A DNA stretch of 47,950 bases from Alkalihalobacillus deserti (GCF_020734105.1 NZ_JAJAFR010000025.1:1-47950), one strand, 5' to 3'; shown: positions 24,509 through 33,703, counted from the first letter of the stretch. The notes: a model not told the origin generated them from the letters alone. Numbers and translations: made by a program.

Positions 24509-25516
24509 TTAAAGTTCATATCCCTTTAAATAAAGACCGGTCTTAAGATGAGTGATATCTTTTTCTCTTTGCAAATAAAGTTGCTCTGCTTCTTCAAGTA
24601 ATATCTCTTTAAAGAAAAGTTGATCTCCTGGTTTTGCTTGGGCAATGATGGGAAGATCGACTGCTGCGACTTGAGCTACTTTTGGATAGCCACCAATTGT
24701 TTGTCGATCTGCAAGCAAAATAATTGGATTGCCATCAGGTGGTACTTGAATCGTTCCTAGGGTTACCGGTTCCGAAAGTACCTCCATTGATTTCTCTAAC
24801 CTTAAAGGTTCTCCTTCTAATCGACAGCCCATCCTGTCAGATTGCGGGCTAATTTTGAACGCTTTGCTCCATAAAACCTCTTGACTCACTTTTGTAAAAT
24901 CACTAAATTGCGGGCCCTTTATAAGACGGACACCCCGTTCCTGTGTTGAACTTGGAAGCAATGCTTGGCTCATTGTCCATCGAGATGCTTGAAATGCTCT
25001 TCCTTCTGTTAACGGGATGCTTTGAATCAAATTTTTTGATAGCTGAGATGGCATTCTCAGTTCAATTACATCACCCTGCTTGAGAGCTCTTCCGTGAAAA
25101 CCACCTAGACTTGCCCGGAGATAGGTACTCATACTTCCGAATACTTTTGTAATCTGAAATCCCCCTGCACAGGCTAGGTAACTTCTACATCCATATTTAG
25201 AAGGACCAAATGTCAGAACGCTGCCCTTTTTTACATGAACAGCTTTTGACAAAGGGATTTCCTTTTGATTGATCGTAGGCGAAAGATCTCCTCCGGTAAT
25301 CGCAATCAGTGTATCCTTCTCAAACCTCAAAGTTGGTCCCGATAACGTTAATTCTAAAACGCCTTCATCTTCTTCATTTCCAACAAGTAGATTGGCCAAG
25401 CGCAGAGAAACGGAATCCATCGCTCCGCTTATGATAATGCCATGCTTTTGATACCCGATTCTCCCTAAGTCTTGAATCGTAGTTAAAAGACCTGGTTTTA
25501 AAATCGTTAATGCCAT
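24509..25516 (-). CDS. pxpC: 5-oxoprolinase subunit PxpC (biotin-dependent carboxyltransferase/KipA family)
   Basis: 335 residues. Family marks: GLLTTIQDLGRIGYQKHGI, SGAMDSVSLRLANLLVGN, LACAGGF, and near the C terminus ILLADRQTIGGYPKVAQV. Its start overlaps the end of pxpB by ten bases. It forms the PxpB-PxpC complex, and in B. subtilis the homolog is also called KipA. Confidence 0.96.
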   Translation of the reverse strand: MALTILKPGLLTTIQDLGRIGYQKHGIIISGAMDSVSLRLANLLVGNEEDEGVLELTLSGPTLRFEKDTLIAITGGDLSPTINQKEIPLSKAVHVKKGSVLTFGPSKYGCRSYLACAGGFQITKVFGSMSTYLRASLGGFHGRALKQGDVIELRMPSQLSKNLIQSIPLTEGRAFQASRWTMSQALLPSSTQERGVRLIKGPQFSDFTKVSQEVLWSKAFKISPQSDRMGCRLEGEPLRLEKSMEVLSEPVTLGTIQVPPDGNPIILLADRQTIGGYPKVAQVAAVDLPIIAQAKPGDQLFFKEILLEEAEQLYLQREKDITHLKTGLYLKGYEL

Positions 25517-26244
25517 GCTTTACCCTCCTTATAAGCATCATACTCTTTCCTAGAAATAGGCTGAAAGCGAACCTTATCTCCAGACTGCAGAAGACTTGGA
25601 GGATCCTCATTGGGTAAAAATAACGTTAACGGCGTTTGACCAATCAATTGCCAACCTCCAGGGGTAGATATCGAGTAAATACCTGTCTGAGCTCCACCGA
25701 TTCCCACTGCTCCAGGTGGGACCTCTAAGCGTGGCTTTTCCTTACGTGGTGTTGCAATCCTTTCAGATAGACCTCCTAAATAAGGGAAACCAGGAGCAAA
25801 GCCTACCATGTAAACAAGGTACTCACCCTCAGAGTGAATGCGTATGACCTCTTCCACTGAAAGATTATGGTATGCAGCTACAAATTCTAAGTCATGACCA
25901 AACTCTCCTCCATAGCAAACAGGAATGACAACCTCTCTCGCTGTATATGCTTTCATAGCTTTCAAGCCTAAAATAGCTTGTCTCAAAAGTGTGCAAACAT
26001 ATGTTGAAGGTGTCTCATTATCATTGGAAACATTCATAGGATCATAAAAAACAGTTACGTTGGCAAAAGCAGGAACCACTTCCAATAAACCTTGAAATGG
26101 ATGTTCCTCTAGATATACAGTTAGCGCTTTAACTTTTTGGTGCAATTCTGAATCTATTTTCTGACCAAAATGAACAGCTACAGCTGATTCACTCAATGCA
26201 ATAATTTGCACAGACCCATCAACCTGTCGATTGTGATCATTCAA
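25507..26244 (-). CDS. pxpB: 5-oxoprolinase subunit PxpB (KipI family)
   Basis: 245 residues. Key segments: VVIPVCYGGEFGHDLEFVA, YLVYMVGFAPGFPYLGGL, RLEVPPGAVGIGGAQTGIYS and STPGGWQLIGQTPL. It begins at a TTG with GAGGTGA seven bases upstream. It is the first gene of pxpB-pxpC-pxpA. The B. subtilis homolog KipI also inhibits the sporulation kinase KinA; whether this one does is not visible. Confidence 0.95.
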   Translation of the reverse strand: MNDHNRQVDGSVQIIALSESAVAVHFGQKIDSELHQKVKALTVYLEEHPFQGLLEVVPAFANVTVFYDPMNVSNDNETPSTYVCTLLRQAILGLKAMKAYTAREVVIPVCYGGEFGHDLEFVAAYHNLSVEEVIRIHSEGEYLVYMVGFAPGFPYLGGLSERIATPRKEKPRLEVPPGAVGIGGAQTGIYSISTPGGWQLIGQTPLTLFLPNEDPPSLLQSGDKVRFQPISRKEYDAYKEGKAWH

Positions 26245-26267
26245 TTCTAGTTCACCTCGCTTCCACT

Positions 26268-26332
26268 GGAATGTACATTCCGAAAGTAGTCTTCTTTTAA
26301 ATTATTATAATAGTCGGACTTTACTAAAACAA
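26268..26332 (-). promoter_or_regulatory. Promoter and palindromic operator of the pxp operon
   Basis: Minus-strand TTGTTT (26327-26332), 17 bases, TATAAT (26304-26309). Downstream, at about +17 to +30, lies the perfect palindrome GGAATGTACATTCC (26268-26281), just before the ribosome site of pxpB. A repressor there could act as a roadblock. The regulator is not identified. Confidence 0.7.
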
Positions 26333-26415
26333 CTTCTCTAACTTGAGCATTACTTCTACGAAATGAAATCTAACATGTGTAGCTTTCCGTTATTCTTTTT
26401 GTAGCATCTAAAAAA

Positions 26416-26443
26416 AGCAAAAGAGGGATAAATCCTCTTTTGC
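26416..26443 (-). terminator. Terminator after hemD
   Basis: Stem AGCAAAAGAGG / CCTCTTTTGCT, loop GATAAAT region, T run on the minus strand. It starts immediately after the stop codon of the synthase gene. Confidence 0.85.
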
Positions 26444-26444
26444 T

Positions 26445-27257
26445 TTACTTTTCTTCTTGCTCCTCGTAATAACGGCTTAGTTCAATAATCATTGCGCCCA
26501 TTCTTTCTAATTCAGGTGAAATGACACGCTCAATTGTTTCTTCATGTAGTGCTTCTGCGGTTACTTTTCCAACAGCAACTGCAAGAGTATCTGTTTTAAA
26601 TGCCTCTCTTACCTCATCTAAGATGCCTTGCTCTTTTACATATTTGAATAGCGAACGCACTTGAATGGCAGCTGTAAAGCAGACAGCATCCACCTCAGCT
26701 TTCAACAACTCCTGACAAAATAATTGAACTGTTTCAGGATCAGGATCTACATGCTTATAAGGGAGCACCTGCATCACTACAGCCCCGGACTCCTCTAAAA
26801 ATTGGATGAGAGCAGGCGCGTTTTCACCATGAAGTTGAACCATCACTCGTGCTTCTTTAAAGTCGAACGGTCTCAACGATTCAACCAACCCATTAATAGT
26901 CCCATCGTCATCTTTGGCTAGTGGATTTACCTCTATTTTTTTCAAGGCTGCAAATGTCTTATAACCCCTAGCACCAACACTTGATTCATGAATTTTTGTT
27001 AGAAATTCTTCCTTAATCTTCATTTCTTCTGCTAAATCTAAAAGAGTATTTGTCCCAATCCCTGTTGTAAAAATCATCCAATCAAATTTTTCTTCAATGA
27101 TTTTTTTAAGGTCTTCCCTCACTTGTTCATCATTTAAAAAGACGGTTCCTTGAAGAGAGCGAACAAGAGGAGTTCCTTTTTGTTTTTCAATTAATGTACT
27201 CATTTCGTCTGTTTTTCTTGATGCCGCGAGAACAACACGTTTATTATGTAAACTCAT
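26445..27257 (-). CDS. hemD: Uroporphyrinogen-III synthase family protein (stand-alone HemD)
   Basis: 270 residues, two-lobed HemD fold: KRVVLAASRKTDEMSTLIEK at the N terminus, WMIFTTGIGTNTLLDLAEE (the FTS/TG segment), VGARGYKTFAALKK, and AVCFTAAIQVRSLFKYV in the second lobe. It cyclizes hydroxymethylbilane. It is not in a hem operon. The cobA gene at 32130-33611 carries a second HemD domain, so one of them likely serves siroheme for nitrite reductase. Specific activity cannot be read from sequence because this family is highly divergent. Confidence 0.85.
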   Translation of the reverse strand: MSLHNKRVVLAASRKTDEMSTLIEKQKGTPLVRSLQGTVFLNDEQVREDLKKIIEEKFDWMIFTTGIGTNTLLDLAEEMKIKEEFLTKIHESSVGARGYKTFAALKKIEVNPLAKDDDGTINGLVESLRPFDFKEARVMVQLHGENAPALIQFLEESGAVVMQVLPYKHVDPDPETVQLFCQELLKAEVDAVCFTAAIQVRSLFKYVKEQGILDEVREAFKTDTLAVAVGKVTAEALHEETIERVISPELERMGAMIIELSRYYEEQEEK

Positions 27258-27855
27258 ACAATCATTTCCTTTCTTCCTAATCTACGTTTCATTATATCGT
27301 ATTTCAAAAGATTTAGTGATTTCGTTATTTAATCTTGATCTCTTTAGGTTAGACGATTGGTAGCAAAAAAGGCTGCTTCCATCCAGTAATTGACTAGTTA
27401 GTGAATTTATTGAAAATTGATTTTTTTTATGTATTATCAAATGCCTATTTATAATTTATTGAATCTACATGGGATTATTTTTAAAAATTAAGACTTAATA
27501 AACAACGGTTTTAGCAACAATTACAGTTATCAGGTATTAAATATCTGATGTGTTTTATGCCGAAGTGTAAAAGGACGGTAGATAATAAAAATGATGTCTT
27601 CCATTAAACTTTCACATTAGTAATCTGAAATTCTTGCTTAATAAGGCGTATCGTTCCTTCCTTATCAATAAAAATACCATTTCCATCTGAAATATTAGAT
27701 AAAATCTCCATATTTTTTATCCTGAATAGACAATCTAAAAGTCTCCAATATTTCCCATAAAAATATTCCCTTCATAGCAGACAATGTATTCCTTTCTTTT
27801 TTTCTGTCTACTATGAGGGGATAACTTCAAAGTTGTTGGCTCTTCTTACATATTA
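27258..27855. other. Mostly non-coding gap between hemD and azoR
   Basis: About 600 AT-rich bases. It contains a near-palindrome TCAGGTATTAAATATCTGA (27529-27547 region) and one small minus-strand frame (27604-27711, listed separately). I see no promoter or RNA I can name. Confidence 0.5.
27604..27711 (-). CDS. Possible 35-residue ORF or C-terminal gene relic
   Basis: MEILSNISDGNGIFIDKEGT then IRLIKQEFQITNVKV. The ATG at 27711 has AGGA eight bases upstream. The composition looks protein-like, but no family is evident. It may be the tail of a decayed gene. Confidence 0.3.
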   Translation of the reverse strand: MEILSNISDGNGIFIDKEGTIRLIKQEFQITNVKV

Positions 27856-28491
27856 TTAAAAAGTATGAGCTAAATCCTTTGCACGGGCAATTGCATTATC
27901 TTTAATTTCTTGAGCTTTATCAGGCATAGCAGCATGCCCTTCTACAAATAAACCTTCAAAAGAAGGAACACCATAAAATTGCATCATAACATTTAGGTAA
28001 CGATGCCCCATTTCCATAGCGGCTGCAGGTCCCTCTGAATAAATTCCTCCACGTGCTTGGATATGTAGGGCTTTCTTATCAGTTAATAGTCCTACAGGTC
28101 CTTGTTCCGTATATTTGAATGTTTTTCCAGCAACAGAAACAGAGTCAATATATGCCTTTAAAACTGGCGGGAATGAGAAGTTCCATAATGGTGTAACAAA
28201 CACATATTTATCTGCAGCAATAAACTGCTCACATAACTCTGAGAGACGCCCAACTTTTGCTTTTTCTTCTTCAGAAAGTTCATCAAACCCCTTACCCGAT
28301 TGCAGTTTCCCCCAACCGCTAAAAACATCAACATCAATCTGAGGGATATTTTCTTTATATAAATCAACATTAGTTACCTCATCATTAGGATTGGCTTCTT
28401 GATAGTTTTCAATAAATGCCTTTCCTACCTCCATACTGTAGGACTTTGTTTCATCGTGTGGATGTGCAGTGATGTACAATACTTTTGCCAT
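27856..28491 (-). CDS. azoR: FMN-dependent NADH-azoreductase
   Basis: 211 residues of flavodoxin-like fold. MAKVLYITAHPHDETKSYSM binds FMN phosphate, FVTPLWNFSFPPVLKAYIDS is the MxNFSxP-type family segment, and KALHIQARGGIYSEGPA contributes to the FMN site. It reduces quinones and azo compounds and protects against thiol-reactive quinones. It is expected to be a single-gene transcript; the region upstream carries a large inverted repeat. Confidence 0.95.
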   Translation of the reverse strand: MAKVLYITAHPHDETKSYSMEVGKAFIENYQEANPNDEVTNVDLYKENIPQIDVDVFSGWGKLQSGKGFDELSEEEKAKVGRLSELCEQFIAADKYVFVTPLWNFSFPPVLKAYIDSVSVAGKTFKYTEQGPVGLLTDKKALHIQARGGIYSEGPAAAMEMGHRYLNVMMQFYGVPSFEGLFVEGHAAMPDKAQEIKDNAIARAKDLAHTF

Positions 28492-28529
28492 GTTTTAATC
28501 TTCCCTTTCTACTCTTGAATTATATTCTT

Positions 28530-28592
28530 ATAATTTACAAGGAACTAAATTATTTAGAGTTACTTTTATTAGTTTAGTTCCTTGTAAATTAT
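28530..28592. promoter_or_regulatory. 20-bp perfect inverted repeat upstream of azoR
   Basis: Arms 28530-28549 (ATAATTTACAAGGAACTAAA) and 28573-28592, the exact reverse complement, separated by 23 bases. It sits 39-101 bases upstream of the azoR ATG. A minus-strand TATAAT follows, so the near arm overlaps the -35 region. I read it as a two-site operator for a quinone-sensing repressor rather than a terminator, since no T run follows. Confidence 0.65.
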
Positions 28593-28646
28593 CTTACCGC
28601 AACTTCACACTTTATATCAATTATTTTGCTTGTGTGAACATATAAA

Positions 28647-28683
28647 AAAGAAATTTGCCTATATTATTAGGCAAATTCCTTTT
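28647..28683. terminator. Bidirectional terminator
   Basis: Stem GAATTTGCCTAAT / AT(A)TAGGCAAATTT with T-rich tails on both strands. It directly follows the stop codon of the 49-residue ORF on the minus strand. Confidence 0.8.
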
Positions 28684-28684
28684 T

Positions 28685-28834
28685 TCATTCACTAATTTCC
28701 ATTACGTAGGGATTACTTGCAATGTTTTTTCTCATTTCATCAGTCAATTCAAACGGATTACTTACAATCGTTTCACTATCAGCAACAGAAGCATTATGAA
28801 TACTACCGTCAAAATGAAGTGGTTTACCATCCAT
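28685..28834 (-). CDS. Small hypothetical protein, 49 residues
   Basis: MDGKPLHFDGSIHNASVADS then ETIVSNPFELTDEMRKNIAS and NPYVMEISE. The ATG at 28834 has an excellent GAGGTGA ribosome site five bases upstream, and a terminator follows the stop codon. It is acidic with no membrane helix. I do not recognise the family. It is likely a genuine small gene with its own transcript. Confidence 0.65.
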   Translation of the reverse strand: MDGKPLHFDGSIHNASVADSETIVSNPFELTDEMRKNIASNPYVMEISE

Positions 28835-29268
28835 ATGTATCACCTCAGATTATTACTATTTCTTATTCTATACATTATTTTACTATTTATTTAAATTAGA
28901 TGGTATTGTTTTTTGAAAAATCAAATAAATTATGAAAAATAAATGTTCTTTATCTGTTCTAAAGTTTTTCAAATAAATTAAAATCGTTGTAGGCATCTAT
29001 AATAATGAGATGTTTGTATATTATGTACTCTCTTAACATTTTATCCTAATAACCTTATTTTCAGGAAACTAGCTTCCGAAGAGCTCCTGGCACAGCCCTA
29101 TCCGTAGAGAACAGCAGAAACAACCGTTTTCAAATCATGCATCCTTCATTTTCACTCTAACAAAAAGCCTAAGATAAACTTGAGCGGTCTGGTCTCTTCT
29201 TCAAGTAGACTTTCATACTTCATTTGAAACCCATCCTGTATTCACTCGAAATTCAACTTTTTTATTTT
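28835..29268. other. Intergenic gap, no feature recognised
   Basis: About 430 AT-rich bases between a small ORF and the nirD terminator. No gene, RNA or clear repeat was seen apart from upstream sequence of the small ORF. Confidence 0.6.
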
Positions 29269-29269
29269 C

Positions 29270-29303
29270 AAAAAAAGGACCCACTCATTTAAAAGTGGAT
29301 CCC
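29270..29303 (-). terminator. Terminator of the cobA-nirB-nirD operon
   Basis: Stem GGACCCACT / AGTGGATCC with a minus-strand T run, just after the nirD stop codon. Confidence 0.8.
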
Positions 29304-29308
29304 TTCAT

Positions 29309-29635
29309 TTAATCTATTAAAATATAGATCGTATCCTCTACGACTTCTACTTCATATTTCTTTACACAACCGACATCTGGAGCTTGCACTTGACCATCCG
29401 TCATACAAATCTTCCAATCATGAAGAGGACAGAATACGTGATCTCCACTTACAATCCCCTCTGATAGCGGGCCTGCTTTATGGGGACAGCTATTTTCGAT
29501 CGCACTTATTTTACCACTTTTCAGTTTAAATAAAGCAATTTCCTCTCCAGCTACTTTTACTCTTTTTCCAACCCCTACTGTTAGATCTGATAAAGTGGCT
29601 ACTTTTACTTTTTTTGCCTGTTCTACTTTACTCAT
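29309..29635 (-). CDS. nirD: Assimilatory nitrite reductase small subunit NirD (NasE)
   Basis: 108 residues, a Rieske-type [2Fe-2S] domain: SCPHKAGPLSEG and FCPLHDWKICMTDG give the C-x-H ... C-x2-H ligands (about residues 45-73). It pairs with NirB to reduce nitrite to ammonium with NAD(P)H. It starts 16 bases after nirB ends. Confidence 0.95.
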   Translation of the reverse strand: MSKVEQAKKVKVATLSDLTVGVGKRVKVAGEEIALFKLKSGKISAIENSCPHKAGPLSEGIVSGDHVFCPLHDWKICMTDGQVQAPDVGCVKKYEVEVVEDTIYILID

Positions 29636-29651
29636 AATCTCTCTCCTCCCA

Positions 29652-32075
29652 TTAAGACAATACTTCTACTTGTTTCTTTTTGAATTCTTGTTGCTTCTCT
29701 TCGTTTTCAACGATTTCTTTCCAAGGGTCTTTACCAGTTGAAAGGGCTATGTCCATTCTTTCGATCAACTCTTTGCGACCAGCTTCGTCTTCGAGAACGA
29801 CTTTCTTCATATGATCTAACCCTACACGCTCCAAGAAATGAGAGGTACGCTCTAAGTATCTAGCATTTTCTCTGTAATATTGCATGAATGCACTGATTGT
29901 ATCGATGATTTCCTCTTTTGTTTTCACCTTACAGAACAAGTCTCCGCCCCGTAAGTCGACCCCTCCATTACCACCGACATAAAGCTCCCAGCCTCCATCA
30001 ACACCGACAACTCCAAAGTCTTTAATTCCAGACTCTGCACAATTGCGCGGACACGCTGATACAGCCATTTTCACTTTATGTGGTGTATTGATGTATTCGA
30101 ACTTTTTCTCGAGTTCAACACCAAGACCAATCGAGTCTTGGGTACCGAAACGGCAGAACTGCTCTCCAACACAAGTTTTAACGGTACGTAGCGCTTTGGC
30201 ATAAGCAGAACCTGATCTCATACCGAGGTCACTCCACACTTTCGGTAAATCATCTTTTTCGACTCCAAACAAGTCAATTCGTTGTCCTCCGGTAACTTTT
30301 AACAGAGGAACATTGTATTTATCCGCTACATCAGCAATTTTACGTAATTGGTCTGCATTCGTTACACCACCATACATTCTTGGGACAACCGTGAATGTTC
30401 CGTTGTGGTTAATGTTTGCATGGACACGTTCATTAATGAAGCGTGAAGTAGGGTCATCTGCATTTTTAATAGGGTCTACCATTTTCAAGTAATAGTTAAT
30501 CGCTGGGCGACATTTTGAACAGCCTTCATCTGATTCCCAACCAAGAACATTCATCACTTCACGTGGGTGTGTAAGGCCCAACTCACGAATTTCCGCAACG
30601 ACTTCTTCGTGCGTATGTTCGGTACAGCCACACATTGGTTCTGGTACATTTCCAACTTCTTCTCCTGTTGTCAATGTTAACAGATCTGCAATAAGTGGTT
30701 TACAGCCTCCACAAGATCGTCCTGCTGTCGTGCATTGCTTCACTTGTTCGACGGTTGTCAGTCCATTTTCGGTTATCGCCGAACAGATGGCTCCTTTAGA
30801 AACACCATTACAGTCACAGATATTATCACTATCTGACATCGCGACTACTGGGCTAACTTGTGCTTCTCCACTTTCCGATGGTAGAAGAGCGACTTTACTC
30901 ATCCCTGAAATATCGTCACCATTTCTCATCATGCTAAGGAGGCGAGTCGAATCTGATGTATCTCCAAACAGTACCGCCCCGATTACTTTGTTATCTTGAA
31001 CAACCACTTTTTTATAAATACCTTCGAACTCATCATGAACACGAATTGCTTTTGTTTGCTCGCCATCTGTGAACTGTCCTGCTGAAAATACGTTAACACC
31101 AGATACTTTTAATTGAGTATAGACAAGTGATCCTTCATAGCCGTGCTCGAGTGACTGATTTTCTGAACATATATGGGCAGCTAATACTTTGCCTTGCTCA
31201 TAAAGGGGAGCAACCAACCCATAAGCAATCCCTCTATGTTGAGCGCATTCTCCAACCGCATACACATTTGGAGCACTTGTTTGCATGAAATCATCCACGA
31301 CAATCGCTCGTTCTGTTGTTAAGCCCGTTTCTTGAGCAAGCGCGATATTAGGTTTAATCCCTACGGCCATTACGACAAGATCTGTTTCAAAGCTCGTGCC
31401 ATCTGTAAAATGGATGCCCTCAACCCGATCTTTTCCTACAATTTCCTTCGTGTTTTTTTGCAAATGGAAAGTCATTCCTTGGGCTTCAAGTTCTTCTTTC
31501 AGCATCTTTCCAGCTTGCTCATCTAATTGTCTTTCCATGAGAAAGTCAGCAATATGAATGACATCAACATGCATATTTAAATTAAGTAACCCTCTCGCTG
31601 CCTCTAAACCAAGTAATCCCCCGCCAATGACGACAGCTTTTTTATACTTCTTAGACGTATCAATCATCGTTTCACAGTCTTTTATATTACGGAACGCGAT
31701 TACACCTTCTTTATCAGCACCTGGAAGTGGCAGCATGAAAGGATTCGATCCCGTCGCAAAAATTAATTGATCATAAGAGCGTTCGATCCCTTTTTGGCTA
31801 TAAACGACTTGATTTTCGGTATCCACTTTAATGACGGGGTCTCCTGTTAGCAATTCAATTTGATTTTCTTCGTACCAGTCATAGTTATTTAACACAATAT
31901 CATCAACGGTAGCGTCCCCTTGCAAAACAGACGATAGCATGATTCGATTGTAGTTTGGATGAGGCTCTTCACCAAATACGGTTATATCAAAGCGCGTCGG
32001 ATCTTTCTTTAAAATCTCTTCTATTGCACGAACACCGGCCATCCCATTTCCAATTAATACGAGTTTTTCTTTCAC
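29652..32075 (-). CDS. nirB: NAD(P)H nitrite reductase large subunit NirB (NasD)
   Basis: 807 residues. FAD/NAD domain at the N terminus (KLVLIGNGMAGVRAIEEI; NAD motif AVVIGGGLLGLEAARGL). BFD-type [2Fe-2S] domain about 415-470 (CDCNGVSKGAICSA and AGRSCGGCKP) with a second, shorter copy (MCGCTEH, GCSKCRP) about 485-530. Sulfite/nitrite reductase domains carry the siroheme-[4Fe-4S] ligands TCVGEQFCRFG and SACPRNCAESG (about 640-690). It is assimilatory in this context because nirD, cobA and narK surround it; the nitrate reductase catalytic gene is not in the window. Confidence 0.97.
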   Translation of the reverse strand: MKEKLVLIGNGMAGVRAIEEILKKDPTRFDITVFGEEPHPNYNRIMLSSVLQGDATVDDIVLNNYDWYEENQIELLTGDPVIKVDTENQVVYSQKGIERSYDQLIFATGSNPFMLPLPGADKEGVIAFRNIKDCETMIDTSKKYKKAVVIGGGLLGLEAARGLLNLNMHVDVIHIADFLMERQLDEQAGKMLKEELEAQGMTFHLQKNTKEIVGKDRVEGIHFTDGTSFETDLVVMAVGIKPNIALAQETGLTTERAIVVDDFMQTSAPNVYAVGECAQHRGIAYGLVAPLYEQGKVLAAHICSENQSLEHGYEGSLVYTQLKVSGVNVFSAGQFTDGEQTKAIRVHDEFEGIYKKVVVQDNKVIGAVLFGDTSDSTRLLSMMRNGDDISGMSKVALLPSESGEAQVSPVVAMSDSDNICDCNGVSKGAICSAITENGLTTVEQVKQCTTAGRSCGGCKPLIADLLTLTTGEEVGNVPEPMCGCTEHTHEEVVAEIRELGLTHPREVMNVLGWESDEGCSKCRPAINYYLKMVDPIKNADDPTSRFINERVHANINHNGTFTVVPRMYGGVTNADQLRKIADVADKYNVPLLKVTGGQRIDLFGVEKDDLPKVWSDLGMRSGSAYAKALRTVKTCVGEQFCRFGTQDSIGLGVELEKKFEYINTPHKVKMAVSACPRNCAESGIKDFGVVGVDGGWELYVGGNGGVDLRGGDLFCKVKTKEEIIDTISAFMQYYRENARYLERTSHFLERVGLDHMKKVVLEDEAGRKELIERMDIALSTGKDPWKEIVENEEKQQEFKKKQVEVLS

Positions 32076-32129
32076 AACAATCTCTCCTTTTATTCAATCA
32101 TTTATTTTTGGTCTATATATCGCTTAAGA

Positions 32130-33611
32130 TTAACTTTCCTTTGCCAAAATTAAATTTTTCTCAAAGGCTTTTATGATCTTCGTAACATCAGCTTTTTCTA
32201 CATATCTATCAACAGGTATCTTATTTTCCTTTAGCAAAAGACTTGTATCTCTTCCGATGCAAAGAACAGTTACCTGCTCAAGTACTCGCTCTTTTGATAC
32301 ATCCGTTATTTCAAGAAACTTCAAGAAATGACTAACTTCCGTGCAACTTGTTAAAAGCAGCGTATTGACATGTTGTTCATCGATCAACCGGGTAAAAGCT
32401 TCCATATCTTTCTTCGCTACTTTCTTCGTGCTCAAAATGAGCTCCTTAGTTGCTCCAGCGAAGTTCGCTTTCATATCTTCTACTTCTATATCTCCTCCTA
32501 CTAGAATCGGCCGAGTTAAATGGACTTCTTCAACTAGACGAGATTGAATTCCCACCATCTGTAATGTTGACTGAACGGCTTCGTCTATTGAAAAGATAGG
32601 ACAGTAAATCTCTCGAAGATCCAAACCCTGTTCTCCAATTGCCTTTAAAAATGCTGACACGCTTTTTGAAGAAAGAAAGACAAGCTCATGCTCGCTTGAG
32701 ATTAGTTTTAGCTGCTGCAAAATCTCTTGTTTGAGATGGTCACTTTCTTCTGTTAATAAATCGTGTTCAAATACATCTGCACCTTGTTTCGTAAGGCTCG
32801 CAACCAGTTTTTTATTCGCCTCTTCCTTTGATGGAATAAGAAAACTTTTTCCTGTTAACGCTCTGTTATCAAACCAAGCTAGTTTCGCTCTCAGTTTGAC
32901 GACATCACCTACTACGATGATGGCTGGATTTGTTATGTTTGCTTGTTCTACTTGATTAGCTATCGTTGCAAGAGATCCCTCAATCGTTCGTTGTTTGCTG
33001 TACGTACCCCACTGCACAACTAAAGCAGCTGTTTCTTTTGCTTTGCCATTTTTAATTAACTCTGTCGTAATCGTCTTTAAATGTTTCACTCCCATATAAA
33101 ATACGATCGTTTCTACTCCCTTTGCTAAGTGGTTCCAATTTATGTTCGGTGTGCCATCATCTCGGCTACCGTGTCCGGTTACAATCGCAAATGAATTAGA
33201 ATGTTTACGGTGGGTAAGCGGTACACCCGAGTACATTGTCGCGGCAATTCCTGCGGTTATTCCAGGGATGATTTCATAATCGATTTGGTGTTCTGCTAAT
33301 AGCTCAGCTTCTTCACCAACTCTTCCAAATACAGCCGGATCTCCACCCTTTAACCGCACGACCGTTTTTCCTTTTCTAGCATGAATCAAAATTTCTCTTT
33401 GTATATCTTCTTGCCTAAGAGTGTGCTTGCAAGGTTGCTTCCCACAATAAATTAATTTTGCGTCATCTTTTACATCAGTTAACAAAAAAGGATTAATTAA
33501 TCGATCAAAAATGACTACATCGGCCTGCTGCAAAGCCCGTTTTCCTTTTACCGTAATTAAATCGACATCACCCGGACCAGCCCCTACAAAGTAGACCATT
33601 CCACTACTCAT
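32130..33611 (-). CDS. cobA: Uroporphyrinogen-III C-methyltransferase fused to a HemD domain (NasF-like)
   Basis: 493 residues. SUMT domain about 1-245: VYFVGAGPGDVDLITVKGKR, VRLKGGDPAVFGRVGEEAEL and PGITAGIAATMYSGVPLTHR. HemD-like domain about 255-490 (ELVFLSSKSVSAFLKAIGEQ). It makes precorrin-2 for the siroheme of NirB. It is the first gene of cobA-nirB-nirD. The downstream dehydrogenase and ferrochelatase for siroheme are not in the window. Confidence 0.95.
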   Translation of the reverse strand: MSSGMVYFVGAGPGDVDLITVKGKRALQQADVVIFDRLINPFLLTDVKDDAKLIYCGKQPCKHTLRQEDIQREILIHARKGKTVVRLKGGDPAVFGRVGEEAELLAEHQIDYEIIPGITAGIAATMYSGVPLTHRKHSNSFAIVTGHGSRDDGTPNINWNHLAKGVETIVFYMGVKHLKTITTELIKNGKAKETAALVVQWGTYSKQRTIEGSLATIANQVEQANITNPAIIVVGDVVKLRAKLAWFDNRALTGKSFLIPSKEEANKKLVASLTKQGADVFEHDLLTEESDHLKQEILQQLKLISSEHELVFLSSKSVSAFLKAIGEQGLDLREIYCPIFSIDEAVQSTLQMVGIQSRLVEEVHLTRPILVGGDIEVEDMKANFAGATKELILSTKKVAKKDMEAFTRLIDEQHVNTLLLTSCTEVSHFLKFLEITDVSKERVLEQVTVLCIGRDTSLLLKENKIPVDRYVEKADVTKIIKAFEKNLILAKES

Positions 33612-33703
33612 TAATCACTCCCCCTTTGTTACTCGATTCGTAAAACAATTATTTGATTTATATGTATCATCCTAAACCAACATATGAGATACATGTTACA
33701 AAC

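Noticed and set aside
27529..27547. Near-palindrome TCAGGTATTAAATATCTGA
   Set aside because: One mismatch, AT-rich, and no adjacent gene whose promoter it could serve; chance is likely.
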